From the NCBI GenBank assembly GCA_963798075.1, contig CAWCRU010000025.1, positions 1-64,000 on the forward strand: a stretch of DNA of 64,000 nt, in the 5' to 3' direction. This document shows positions 1-7,978 of the stretch, one piece after another. The position numbers and the translations under genes are program-made. The DNA comes from DATAOG01 sp963798075. GTDB lineage: Bacteria; Pseudomonadota; Alphaproteobacteria; Geminicoccales; Geminicoccaceae. Every line of letters starts with the position of its first letter. Within the stretch, counting starts at the first letter, position 1. The notes under the pieces were generated by a model. The model saw only the letters and a program-made list of their open reading frames with translations, had not been told where the DNA came from and made no database searches.

Positions 1-887
1 AAGAACAGGATCGTGAGCAGCAGGGCCGTGCCGAGCATCATCTGCCAGATGTCGGGCGTGTAGGCCATGGCGAAGCTCTGCACCAGCTCGAACAGCAGCG
101 AGCCCAGGAAGGGCGCGATCACGCTGCCGGTGCCGGCCAGAATGGTCACGAACACGAAGCCGCCCGAGGTCGTCCAGTAGGCCATCTCGGGGTCGATGTG
201 GCCGACCGCGAGCGCCGTCAGCACGCCGCCGAAGCCCGCGAGCGCGCCGGCGATCACGACCTCGAGGTGGACCACGCCGCGGACCGAGACGCCCAGATAT
301 TCGACCCGGATCTCGTTGTCCCGGATCGGCGCTGCCAGCTGGCCGATCGTCGATTCCTGGAAGGTGTGGACCAGGCAGGCGGCGATCAGGCCGGCGACGA
401 TCGTCAAGAGATAGATGCTCTGGACGACCGCGGCCCCGCTCGGGGCGTAGCCCAGGAACGAGGGCGGCGTGATGTTGACGCCATCGGTCGAGCCCAGCGC
501 CTCGGTGTTGACCAGAAGACCATAGAGGATCATCGAGAACGCGAGGCTCAGCATGGCAAAGAAGATCTCGCGGTAGCGCGCGAGCAGGAGCCCCACGACC
601 CAGGCGACCACCGCCGCCACCGCGCCGCCGAGCAGCAGCAGGAGCACGGCGTCCGAGAGCCCGAACCAGAGGCCCGCCAAGCCCGCCGCGTAGCCGCCGG
701 CGCCGAAATAGAGCGCTTGGCCGAACGACACCAGGCCCGCCCGCCAGAGGATCATCAGACCGAGCACGACCAGCGCCTTGGCGACCGCGACCGTGATCAG
801 GAACAGCGCCCACTGCGGCAGCACGAACCCGGCGACCGCCGCGACCACGAACACCAGGGCGAGCGTCAGGATGGTCCGATCGAGCAT
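1..887 (-). CDS. livM: Branched-chain amino-acid type ABC transporter permease LivM (C-terminus cut by window edge)
   Basis: Inner-membrane permease of a HAAT-family (LivHMGF) importer. The frame is open from an ATG at 887 to the left edge, about 295 residues, so the C-terminus is missing. It contains many hydrophobic segments and the family-typical stretch with VSFGQALYFGAGGYA near residue 65. The start codon shares one base with the livH stop (TGATG), which implies translational coupling. The ATPase genes livG/livF are not in the window and would be expected further left. The substrate cannot be read from the sequence; HAAT importers also carry amides, urea and aromatic or other carboxylic acids. 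Confidence 0.9.
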   Translation of the reverse strand, partial: MLDRTILTLALVFVVAAVAGFVLPQWALFLITVAVAKALVVLGLMILWRAGLVSFGQALYFGAGGYAAGLAGLWFGLSDAVLLLLLGGAVAAVVAWVVGLLLARYREIFFAMLSLAFSMILYGLLVNTEALGSTDGVNITPPSFLGYAPSGAAVVQSIYLLTIVAGLIAACLVHTFQESTIGQLAAPIRDNEIRVEYLGVSVRGVVHLEVVIAGALAGFGGVLTALAVGHIDPEMAYWTTSGGFVFVTILAGTGSVIAPFLGSLLFELVQSFAMAYTPDIWQMMLGTALLLTILF

Positions 888-1783
888 CAGATCTTCCTCG
901 CCTGCATCCGGCTGAACAGACCCTCGGGCCGGACCGCGAGCACGAGCGCCATGACCGCATAGACGACGAACAGCTCGACCTGCGGGAACAGATGCACGGC
1001 CGCCGCCCGCCCGAGGCCGACGATCAGCGAGCCGATCAAAGCGCCCGGGATGCTGCCCATGCCGCCGATCGCGACCACCGCAAACGCGATCACGATGACC
1101 TCGACGCCGAGGCCCGGCGTGACCGAGATCTTGGGCGCGGTGACGGCGCCGCCGAAGGCGCCGAGCACCGCCCCGATCAAAAACGTGATCGCAAACACCC
1201 GGGTGACGTTGATGCCGAGCGCGGTCGCCATCTCGCGGTCGTAGATCACCGTGACCAGGAGCTTGCCCCAGCGGGTGCGGTTCAGGCCCCACCAGGCGCC
1301 GAGCGCGATCAGGCCGGCGAGCCCGATCAGGCCCAGGTCGTAGTTGGAGATGATCAGGTCGCCGACGATCACGTTGTCGAGCGCGACGTAGGGCTGGTAG
1401 GCGAAATAGGAATCGGCGCCCCAAATCAGGCGCAGCACGTCCTCGAGGATCAGGAACACGGCGTAGGTGACCAGCACCACGATCACCTCGTCGCGGCCGT
1501 AGATCCAGCGCAGCAGGCCGCGCTCGAGGATCGTGCCCAGGAGGATGCCGATCAGGACCGCGGCCAGCAGCATGGCCGCAAAGCCGCCCACGACCGGCAG
1601 GCCGGCGTCGAAATAGAGCCCGACCAGGGTCGCCGCCCCATAGGCGCCGAAGGCGTAGAACGAGCCGTGGGCGACGTTCAGGATCTTCATCACGCCGAAG
1701 ATCAGCGACAGTCCGACCGCGACGATGAACAGCCAGGACGCGTAGACCAGGCCGTCCATCAGGATCGCAAAGGCCGTGAGCAC
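887..1783 (-). CDS. livH: Branched-chain amino-acid type ABC transporter permease LivH
   Basis: 298-residue inner-membrane permease, the partner of LivM in the HAAT importer. The N-terminal region has the LivH hallmark LIFGVMKILNVAHGSFYAFG (about residues 27-46), followed by alternating hydrophobic helices and, near residue 210, the segment AVLGAFGGAV typical of the permease coupling region. It lies 81 bases downstream of the binding-protein gene and overlaps livM by one base, so the three form one minus-strand transcription unit. The hairpins in the 81-base gap may lower permease expression relative to the binding protein. Confidence 0.92.
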   Translation of the reverse strand: MLTAFAILMDGLVYASWLFIVAVGLSLIFGVMKILNVAHGSFYAFGAYGAATLVGLYFDAGLPVVGGFAAMLLAAVLIGILLGTILERGLLRWIYGRDEVIVVLVTYAVFLILEDVLRLIWGADSYFAYQPYVALDNVIVGDLIISNYDLGLIGLAGLIALGAWWGLNRTRWGKLLVTVIYDREMATALGINVTRVFAITFLIGAVLGAFGGAVTAPKISVTPGLGVEVIVIAFAVVAIGGMGSIPGALIGSLIVGLGRAAAVHLFPQVELFVVYAVMALVLAVRPEGLFSRMQARKI

Positions 1784-1811
1784 CGCCGCCTGCTACCGTC
1801 TAGCGCGGGAC

Positions 1812-1868
1812 GGGGCGGCGCGCGCGGCACCGCCCCCCTGAGCGGTCGGCGGCGGGCCGGCCGCTCAG
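1812..1868 (-). promoter_or_regulatory. Two GC-rich hairpins between the binding-protein gene and livH
   Basis: Two inverted repeats lie in the gap between the binding-protein and livH genes. CTGAGCGG at 1838-1845 pairs with CCGCTCAG at 1861-1868 and overlaps the stop codon of the upstream gene. GGGGCGG at 1812-1818 pairs with CCGCCCC at 1830-1836. Neither is followed by a T-run, so a mRNA-stabilising or attenuating role is more likely than a full intrinsic terminator. Inference only. Confidence 0.5.
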
Positions 1869-3169
1869 CCGCATTTGGCGCCCGCCATGCCCCCCTTGAG
1901 CCAGTCGCCGCTGGTCATGCCCGCAGGCGGGTTGACGCAGTCCGCCGGGTAGCGGACCACGTCGATCAGCGTCGGCTTGCCGCTCTCCTTGTCGAACTTG
2001 AAGGTCCCATAGGCGGTGTCGCTGACCGCCTGATGGCCGTTGCCAAGCGTCATGGCGACGGGCCCGGCCGCGGCCTCGAAGGTCAGGTTCTCGAACGCCT
2101 TGATCACGTCGTCGGTCGCGGGCTTGCCGCCCTTGGCCGCCTTGTCGTAGGCCGTCTTCAGCCCGATCAGCGCCTGCACCATGTGGTAGGCCGAGTAGAT
2201 CGGCGGGGTGCCGTAGCGATCGGTGAAGTTGCTCTGCAGCCAGCGGTTCATCTCGCTGTCCGGGGCGAGCACGCCGTTCGGGCCGCGGGCGCCGATGACG
2301 GCACCCTCGGGCATCTTGGCGCCGAGCCGGAACATCGCCGTCTCGGCCGAGGTCAGCACCATCGGGACGCGCTGCGGCAGGCCACGGGCCAGGCTCTGGA
2401 AGATGAAGCTCTCGAGATCGCCGCCCCAGAGGCTCGAATGCAGGACGTCGGCGTTGTCGACCAGGAGTGCTGAGATCTCGGAACCGTATTCGCCCGCGAA
2501 CAGCTTCGGGAACAGTTCCTTGCCGACGGTCGCGTCGGGGGCCAGCGTCTTCATCGCGAGCACGAAGTCGCGCCAGGAATCCTGGCCCCAGGCGTAGTTC
2601 TGATTGATGCCGTCAAAGCTCTTGATGTCGCCGAGCTTGCTCGTGATGTAACGGGCGGCGCCGACGCTGTCCATGGTCGCATGGGGCGCGGTCCGGAACA
2701 CGTACTTGTACGAGTTCTCCTCGAAGATCCGGGGCGTGCCGCAGTCGAACAGGACGGTCAGGACCTTGAGCTCCTCGGCGACCGGAGCGACCGCGAGGCA
2801 GTCGCCGGACGAGATGTAGCCGATGATCGCATCGACGTTCTCGCGCTGGACGAGGTTGCGCAGCTCGGTGACCTGGGTGGTCGTGCCGCCGGCCTCGTCG
2901 ATGTAGACCGGCTGGACCTTGAGCCCGCCGATTCCCTTGCTGTCGTAGGGGGCGGGGAGGGTGCCCGCATTGATGTTCTCGATCATCAGCTCGGCGGCGT
3001 TGCGGGATGGCACCCCGAACGGGCCGGCGGCAGGTCCGGACAGGAAGACGACGATGCCGAGCTTGAGCGTGCCGTCCTGGGCCATGGCCGGGGCGCCGCC
3101 CGCCAGCGCCGCCGCCAGCGCGCCGCTCGCGAGCCCCGTACCGAGTTTGTTGACCACACTCCAGAGCAT
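1865..3169 (-). CDS. ABC transporter substrate-binding protein, Peripla_BP_6 (LivK-like) family
   Basis: Periplasmic binding protein of 434 residues. The ATG at 3169 is chosen because GGAGGC precedes it by a normal distance; an upstream in-frame start would add 21 residues with no ribosome site. Residues 1-30 form a signal peptide ending ALAGGAPAMAQ. The mature protein opens with the type-I fold pattern LKLGIVVFLSGPAAGPFG and contains AIIGYISSGDC and APHATMDSVGAARYI, typical of the HAAT receptor family. It is the first gene of the importer operon. An IS630-type element starts about 155 bases upstream and may separate it from its original promoter. Confidence 0.9.
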   Translation of the reverse strand: MLWSVVNKLGTGLASGALAAALAGGAPAMAQDGTLKLGIVVFLSGPAAGPFGVPSRNAAELMIENINAGTLPAPYDSKGIGGLKVQPVYIDEAGGTTTQVTELRNLVQRENVDAIIGYISSGDCLAVAPVAEELKVLTVLFDCGTPRIFEENSYKYVFRTAPHATMDSVGAARYITSKLGDIKSFDGINQNYAWGQDSWRDFVLAMKTLAPDATVGKELFPKLFAGEYGSEISALLVDNADVLHSSLWGGDLESFIFQSLARGLPQRVPMVLTSAETAMFRLGAKMPEGAVIGARGPNGVLAPDSEMNRWLQSNFTDRYGTPPIYSAYHMVQALIGLKTAYDKAAKGGKPATDDVIKAFENLTFEAAAGPVAMTLGNGHQAVSDTAYGTFKFDKESGKPTLIDVVRYPADCVNPPAGMTSGDWLKGGMAGAKCG

Positions 3170-3322
3170 CGCTGCCTCCGTCTGTTGGTTGTCCTTGGCG
3201 CCAACGATGCACTGTCGCGGGCGTTCTGGCAAACCCTTAGGTCGTCGTGGGCGGTGCCGCGGGCTTGCTCGGGGCGGTGCGCTACCCAGGGAGTCGCTCG
3301 CGCGATAACAACCACTAGTATG

Positions 3323-4411
3323 CTAGTGGATCGAAGCTAACGCTTGGTACCCTCTTTTGGCGGCGGCGATGATCGCCTTGGGGTCGGCTCGCCAGACGAA
3401 GGGCTGGGGGTGGTGGTTGTGGGCCGCGACGAAGCAGTTGATGGCTTCCTGCAAGGCGACGACGGAGGGGAACACGCCGCGTTTGAGCCGGCGCTTGGTG
3501 AGCTTGGCGAACACGGTCTCGACCGCGTTGAGCCAGGAGCATGAGGTCGGAGTGAAGTGGAAGATCCAGCGCGGATGCCGGGTCAGCCATCGCCGCACCT
3601 TGGCGTGCTTGTGGGCGGCATAGTTGTCGAGGATGACGTGGATCACCTTGCCGGCCGGCACGGCGCGCTCGACGCCATTGAGGAAGCGGATGAACTCCTG
3701 ATGCCGGTGCCGTTGCATGCATCGGCCGATGACCGTGCCGTCGAGCACGTTGAACGATGCGAACAGCGTGGTCGTGCCGTTGCGTTTGTAGTCGTGGGTC
3801 ATGGTGCCACAGCGGCCTGGCTTGATCGGCAGGCCCGGCTGGGTCCGGTCGAGCGCCTGAATCTGGCTCTTCTCGTCGATCGACAGCACCACGGCATGGG
3901 CCGGCGGATCGACATACAGGCCGACGATGTCCTCGACCTTGGCCGCAAAATGCGGATCGGTCGAGAGCTTGAAGTTGCGGACTTGATGGGGTCGCAGCCC
4001 GTGGGCCCGCCAGATCCGCTGCACCGAGCTGACGCTGAGCCCGCTGGCCGCGGCCATCGCCGGCGCCGTCCAGTGGGTCACCCCGTCCGGCGGCGCCTCT
4101 TCCAGCGTACGCATCACGACCCCCTCGACCGCAGCCTTAGGCAACGGTGGGATGCGCGACGGCCGGGTCTTGTCGTGCAGCAGACCGTCAACGCCCTCCG
4201 CCATGAACCGCTCCTGCCACCGCCACACGCACGGTTTCGACATGCCAGACCGGCGCATCACCTCGGCGGTGCCGCAGCCATCCCCGCTCGCCAGAATAAT
4301 CCGCGCCCGCCAGACATGCTTTTGCGGGCTGTTGCGGTCCGCCACGATCGCCTCGAGCCGCGTCCGATCGCCGGCGATGACTTCGATCTCGATCCCCTTG
4401 CGCATGGCCAC
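3323..4411 (-). CDS. IS630-family transposase
   Basis: 362-residue DDE transposase, full length for the family. The N-terminal third is a helix-turn-helix region (AEVMRRSGMSKPCVWRWQER). The catalytic core shows VVLSIDEKSQIQAL (first Asp), VIHVILDNYAAHKHAKV (second Asp) and SWLNAVETVFAKL (Glu), in the usual order and spacing. The reading frame is intact. Its stop codon TAG is formed by the duplicated target TA plus the flanking G, just outside the element. It may still be active. Confidence 0.93.
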   Translation of the reverse strand: MAMRKGIEIEVIAGDRTRLEAIVADRNSPQKHVWRARIILASGDGCGTAEVMRRSGMSKPCVWRWQERFMAEGVDGLLHDKTRPSRIPPLPKAAVEGVVMRTLEEAPPDGVTHWTAPAMAAASGLSVSSVQRIWRAHGLRPHQVRNFKLSTDPHFAAKVEDIVGLYVDPPAHAVVLSIDEKSQIQALDRTQPGLPIKPGRCGTMTHDYKRNGTTTLFASFNVLDGTVIGRCMQRHRHQEFIRFLNGVERAVPAGKVIHVILDNYAAHKHAKVRRWLTRHPRWIFHFTPTSCSWLNAVETVFAKLTKRRLKRGVFPSVVALQEAINCFVAAHNHHPQPFVWRADPKAIIAAAKRGYQALASIH

Positions 4412-4462
4412 AGCCTATCATCGCCATGCCGCTCAGGGAATCTTTCGTTAGACTTAGTCCAC
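3326..4462 (-). mobile_element. IS630-family insertion sequence, about 1.14 kb, flanked by TA
   Basis: The element carries a single DDE transposase. Terminal inverted repeats are seen: reading inward, the left end from 3323 is CTAGTGGATCGAAGCTAACG and the right end, read from 4465 on the other strand, is CTAGTGGACTAAGTCTAACG. They match at CTAGTGGA and CTAACG, with mismatches between. The dinucleotide TA is present at both junctions (3324-3325 and 4463-4464) inside CTAG, the known IS630 target preference. The reconstructed empty site is CTAG. The element sits in the upstream region of the binding-protein gene. Confidence 0.85.
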
Positions 4463-4586
4463 TAGCGTCGCTTGATGCGGGTGGCGAGCCTGCAAGCGAA
4501 AGAGGCACTCAAACTCCGGGCCTGCGCAGCCTCGGCGCAGTCTTGGATTTCCTGGGGTGAGCCATCCCTCTGCCGGACCTCTCGGC

Positions 4587-4889
4587 ATGGTCAAACCGTC
4601 GTGGAGTGACTTCCTCGAACAGACCGTGCCCGGCGTCGCCATCCTGACCTTTGGGTGCGTGTTCCTGCTCTATCTGGCGGTGACGTTCTTACTCTGGCGG
4701 AAGAGCGGTTCACCGAGAAACGCCAAACTCGGGGAGTTCACCTTCTTGAGCTGTGTTGGCAGTCTCCTTGTGGCTTCTTTTTCAGTATTGGTTCCGATTT
4801 TGACGTGGTCTTTTCCCGAACATCAGATGCGATGTCATTCGCCAGCGTTCATTTTACGACTTGCAGCTACATCCTCGGAGGATTATTAA
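4587..4889 (+). CDS. Possible small membrane protein (hypothetical, may be broken)
   Basis: About 100 residues from ATG 4587 (an upstream GTG at 4557 is possible). Two hydrophobic helices are visible: VAILTFGCVFLLYLAVTFLL and LSCVGSLLVASFSVLVPILT. A third hydrophobic stretch (YILGGLLIVVSLI) lies in another frame just after the stop, so the gene may have lost its 3' part by a frameshift. Base composition is less GC-rich than in the neighbours. I do not recognise a family. It sits between two insertion sequences and could be a remnant. Confidence 0.25.
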   Translation: MVKPSWSDFLEQTVPGVAILTFGCVFLLYLAVTFLLWRKSGSPRNAKLGEFTFLSCVGSLLVASFSVLVPILTWSFPEHQMRCHSPAFILRLAATSSEDY

Positions 4890-5269
4890 TAGTAGTGAGC
4901 TTGATATCTGATGGCCCGGAAGAATGAGAGGAAACACGAAAGCAAAGGAAATTTCGCGAAACAGTTACTGATTCAAATACAACTATCGAACAGATCGAAC
5001 AAATGGGCATTCGCGCGAAGGCCCATGGAGAGCATGTACTGTCTGTGATCGCGCAGCAGGCTCTTGCCGAGCGGCAGATCGGCCGCCGGAATACCCCGCC
5101 TGAGAAGGAGAGGTGAGGAGCGCTCGGTCAACCGAGGCTCGCCTCCGCGCCGGACGGCACGCGGCGCGTTGGCGGCGCCACCGAGATGGATCCTGCGCTG
5201 GATGCCCGGCAAGAGCGACGACGAGATCGCCCACCTTCAGGCCGCGGACGTGCCGGCAAAGCCGCCGGC
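4890..5269. other. No recognisable gene (between IS630 element and the VOC gene)
   Basis: About 380 bases, the first part unusually AT-rich for this window. A coiled-coil-like reading frame without a good start runs on the plus strand to a stop just before 5118 (...IEQMGIRAKAHGEHVLS...). Nothing here is supported as a gene; it may be debris of transferred DNA. Confidence 0.4.
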
Positions 5270-5520
5270 TCAGGCGGGGGCCTGATGGACCTCGATGACG
5301 TTGCCTTCAGGATCATAGAAAAAAATCTGCTGCCAGCCGCTCATCGCGAAGCCGCCATAGTCGGCATAGGGCACGCCTTTCGCCTCGAGCCGGCGCTTGA
5401 AGCTATCGATGTCGTCGGTGCGAAACGCGATGTGGCCCCGCTCGAGCGGGTTGACCGGCTTTTTCATGCGAAACCCGCACTCGAGGTCCTGGACTGCACC
5501 CCCGAAGTGAGACAGGGAAA

Positions 5521-6510
5521 TCAGGGACAGGTTGGGTGGGACGACCTCAGAGGCCGCTGCGCAGCGGCCTCTGAGGTCGTCAGGTCGGCTTCGAACTCGA
5601 TCGGCGAGCGGTAGGCGAGCGCCGAATGCAAACGTTGTCGATTGTACACCTCCTCGATGAAGGCGCCGATCGCCGCCTGCGCGGCGGCGAGGTCGCGGTA
5701 GGCGCGGCCGTCGACCTCCTCGGTCTTCAAGGTCTTCATGAAGCTCTCCGCCATGGCGTTGTCGTAGGGGCAGCCGACCCGGCTCATGCTCGGCTGAATG
5801 CCGGCCGCCGCGAGGCGCCCGATATAGTCGCCGCAGGCGTACTGCACGCCGCGATCGGAGTGATGGACGAGGCTGCCCGGCACGACCTCGCGGCTGCCCA
5901 GCGCCAACTCGAGCGCGGCCAGCGCCAGGCTCGCCTGGAGATGACTGGCCAACGCCCAGCCGACCGCGCGCCGGCTCCACGCGTCGAGCACCACCGCGAG
6001 ATAGGCGAATTCCTCGTCGAGCCGCACATAGGTGATGTCGGCGACCCAGAGCTGATTGGCCGCGCTCGGCTGCAGGCGCCAGGCGAGGTTCGGGTAGATC
6101 CGCCAGCCATGGCGCGCGTCGGTGGTCGGCGGCACGAAGGTCCGCCGCCTCAGGCACAACAGATTGTCCTCACGCATCAGCCGCAGCACGCGCTTGTGGT
6201 TGACGCACCAGCCCGCGCGCCGCAGCAGCGCGCTGATCCGCCGGTGGCCGTAGTGCCGGTGCGCCAGTGCCAGGCGTTGCACGGCATCGCGCACCGCGGT
6301 CTCCTCCCGGCGCGGCGCCGAGGCCCGCCAGGACCGGTAATAGCTCGCGCGGCTGACGCCGGCGAGCGCGCACATCCGCTCGACCGGAAGCCTGGCTTCC
6401 GGGAGTTCGCCCTGCGGTCGCGTCATCGCCTGGATGAGGGCGTAGACGCCGTCCCGCCAGGTCCGTCGCTCGGCCGGCGTGACGCCTCGACCTGCCGCAA
6501 GGCGCGCGTG
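5521..6510 (-). CDS. IS3-family transposase OrfB (rve integrase core), expressed as OrfAB by -1 frameshift
   Basis: The catalytic part, 329 residues after the slip site, gives an OrfAB of about 435 residues. An HTH_21-like region (RRISALLRRAGWCVNHKRVL) precedes the integrase core. The DDE triad is visible: Asp in LWVADITYVRL, Asp in VHHSDRGVQYA, and Glu in YDNAMAESFMKTLK. The frame also stays open upstream to 6699, but that stretch is low-complexity and overlaps orfA, so it is not taken as coding. The last residues are encoded by a 42-base palindrome. Confidence 0.9.
   Translation of the reverse strand, partial: HARLAAGRGVTPAERRTWRDGVYALIQAMTRPQGELPEARLPVERMCALAGVSRASYYRSWRASAPRREETAVRDAVQRLALAHRHYGHRRISALLRRAGWCVNHKRVLRLMREDNLLCLRRRTFVPPTTDARHGWRIYPNLAWRLQPSAANQLWVADITYVRLDEEFAYLAVVLDAWSRRAVGWALASHLQASLALAALELALGSREVVPGSLVHHSDRGVQYACGDYIGRLAAAGIQPSMSRVGCPYDNAMAESFMKTLKTEEVDGRAYRDLAAAQAAIGAFIEEVYNRQRLHSALAYRSPIEFEADLTTSEAAAQRPLRSSHPTCP
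5540..5581. repeat. Perfect 42-bp palindrome at the 3' end of orfB
   Basis: Bases 5540-5560 (GACGACCTCAGAGGCCGCTG plus C) are the exact reverse complement of 5561-5581, without a spacer. It lies in the last codons of orfB, about 25 bases from the inner edge of the left terminal repeat. It could form a strong hairpin in the transcript and block read-through in or out of the element. Confidence 0.9.
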
Positions 6511-6827
6511 AAAAAATCGAGCTCCAGCTGCTGCTGCCCGACCTTGCGCTCGAGCGCGGCGATGCGCTCCTGCGCGCGCGCCAGCGGGTCCGTGCTGCGG
6601 CCCCCTGCCGGCGGCGAGCCCGACGCCAAGGGTGCCTTGCGGGGTCGCCCGACCCCGCGCAACGCCGCCGGTCCGCCACGCCGGAACGCATCGCGCCACT
6701 GGTTCAAGAGCTTCCGCCGCAGCCCCAGCTCACCCGCCAGCGCACTGGCGCTGGTGCCGGCCTCCAGGCGCCGCACCACATCGAGCTTGAACTCACGGCT
6801 GCACGCACGGGCAATGACCTTGGACAT
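6423..6827 (-). CDS. IS3-family transposase OrfA
   Basis: 134-residue DNA-binding subunit. It starts MSKVIARACSREFKLDVVRR and contains a helix-turn-helix (ASALAGELGLRRKLLNQWRD, about residues 27-46). A leucine-zipper-like segment (IAALERKVGQQQLELDFFTR) follows near residues 89-108 and would mediate multimerisation. The ribosome can shift at codons 104-106 to produce OrfAB, otherwise it terminates at 6423. OrfA-type proteins normally bind the terminal repeats and regulate transposition. Confidence 0.9.
   Translation of the reverse strand: MSKVIARACSREFKLDVVRRLEAGTSASALAGELGLRRKLLNQWRDAFRRGGPAALRGVGRPRKAPLASGSPPAGGRSTDPLARAQERIAALERKVGQQQLELDFFTRALRQVEASRRPSDGPGGTASTPSSRR
6510..6516 (-). other. 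Programmed -1 frameshift heptamer T TTT TTC
   Basis: On the minus strand the bases TTTTTTC lie in the orfA frame as GAT TTT TTC, which is the X XXY YYZ arrangement for tandem slippage. Slipping back one base continues directly into the orfB frame (TTT TTT CAC). This is the expected position, just after the leucine-zipper region of orfA. A downstream stimulatory structure was not worked out. Confidence 0.8.
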
Positions 6828-7184
6828 CTGTTCTCCTTCCGAGAACTGTCCCTCATTACCCGTGTCTCACTTCGGGGGTGCAGTCCAGTCCTTTTCCGCG
6901 ATATGCATCTGGGTCGTGCCGTCGGTGACAAAAGCGACATCGCCGGCATAGCCTTCCTGGCTCACGACCCGGCTCGCGTTCATCGACGGCTCCGGCTCCA
7001 GGTCAAGCACGTCGCGGTAGAACTCATCCATCGCCGGCACGTCGGTCGTGCACAGGTTGATGTGGTGCAGCTTGAGCTTCATCGCCTTTTCCTCCACTGC
7101 GAAGCGCTTGCATCGGCCCGGCCGGGCGCCTAGGCAAAACGGGACTGCCACGGGGCACCATATACCAACACCGGGAGGCAGGCG

Positions 7185-7964
7185 TTGGACTTCGAGACCA
7201 TCCTCTACGAGGAAGACGGGTCGGTCGGCTGGTTGACGCTCAACCGGCCCGAGGACGGCAACATGTTCACCGCTGTGATGTGCCACGAGATCCGCGACTG
7301 CATCAACGCCGTCCGGCGCGAGACGCGCACGCGCGTCTTGGTGATCACCGGCGCTGGCGAGAAGTTCTTCTGCCTCGGCGGTCGCAAGGAGGGGATGGAG
7401 GAGACAAAGCTCTATGCGGGCGTCCTGCCCACGCTCGAGATGTACGAGAGCATCGATCGGCTGCAAAAGCCCGTGATCGCCTCCGTCAACGGTTTTGCGG
7501 TCGGCGGCGGCAACGTGCTCCAGGTCGTCTGCGATCTCACGATCGCCAAGGAGAGCGCCATCTTCCGCCAGGTGGGGCCGATGATGGGGAGCTTCGATGC
7601 CGGCTACGGCACCTGGTACCTTGAAGACCTGGTCGGCAAGAAGAAGGCGAAGGAGCTCTGGTACCTGAACCCCAAGCTCACGGCCAAAGAGGCGCAGGCG
7701 ATCGGCCTCATCAACCGGGTCGTGCCGGACGACCGGTTGCGCGCCGAGACGAGGGCCTGGGCGCTCGAGGTCGCGGAGCGGGGCGCCTTCGCGCTCGCCT
7801 CGATCAAGGCAGCCTTCGGCGCCCGTCACGGCGGCGTTGCCGGGCTCGCCCGGGTGGCCCACGATCTCTTGCTGCGCCAGTATCTGGAGAGCGAGGAATC
7901 GAAGGAGCTGGGCGCGGCGTTCGCCGGGCGCCGCAAGCCCGACCCCGAGACGTTCGGCCGCTGA
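7185..7964 (+). CDS. Enoyl-CoA hydratase/isomerase family protein, MenB/BadI-like
   Basis: 259-residue crotonase-fold protein. A TTG start at 7185 is chosen because GGGAGG lies just upstream at the right distance and no better ATG exists. The oxyanion-hole segments are FFCLGGRKEGM and VNGFAVGGGNVLQVVCDL. The block RQVGPMMGSFDAGYGTWYL matches the MenB/BadI subgroup, in which the Asp acts in Dieckmann-type ring closure or ring opening rather than simple hydration. This suggests cleavage of a cyclic beta-keto acyl-CoA, but the assignment is by motif only. It is the first gene of the nine-gene catabolic operon and is 14 bases from the ligase gene. Confidence 0.85.
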   Translation: MDFETILYEEDGSVGWLTLNRPEDGNMFTAVMCHEIRDCINAVRRETRTRVLVITGAGEKFFCLGGRKEGMEETKLYAGVLPTLEMYESIDRLQKPVIASVNGFAVGGGNVLQVVCDLTIAKESAIFRQVGPMMGSFDAGYGTWYLEDLVGKKKAKELWYLNPKLTAKEAQAIGLINRVVPDDRLRAETRAWALEVAERGAFALASIKAAFGARHGGVAGLARVAHDLLLRQYLESEESKELGAAFAGRRKPDPETFGR

Positions 7965-7978
7965 GGCGCAGCCCGGCC

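Larger units (their letters stand above)
5490..6887 (-). mobile_element. IS3-family insertion sequence, 1398 bp, with 4-bp target duplication GTCC
   Basis: Both ends begin TGGACTGCACCCCCGAAGTG and are identical for 25 bases (5490-5514 and the complement of 6863-6887), with further imperfect similarity inward. The ends have the TG...CA form of the IS3 family. GTCC occurs immediately outside each end (5486-5489 and 6888-6891). The element carries orfA and orfB in the -1 relation. Identical termini and open frames suggest a recent insertion. Confidence 0.95.
5270..7082 (-). pseudogene. VOC (glyoxalase/bleomycin-resistance fold) protein, split by an IS3-type element
   Basis: The N-terminal 65 codons (7082-6888, starting MKLKLHHINLCTTDVPAMDE, with GGAGG upstream) and the C-terminal 72 codons (5485-5270, LECGFRMKKPV... 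to FYDPEGNVIEVHQAPA) belong to one gene. Removing the element 5490-6887 and one copy of the 4-base duplication GTCC joins them in frame into a 136-residue protein. VOC metal ligands are visible as His in LHHINL, His in RGHIAFRTDD and Glu in NVIEVHQ. It was divergent from the catabolic operon at 7185 and may have served that pathway. The insertion inactivates it unless the element excises precisely. Confidence 0.9.

Noticed and set aside
4973..5285. Short frames on both strands between the insertion sequences
   Set aside because: No start signals or recognisable families; likely debris.
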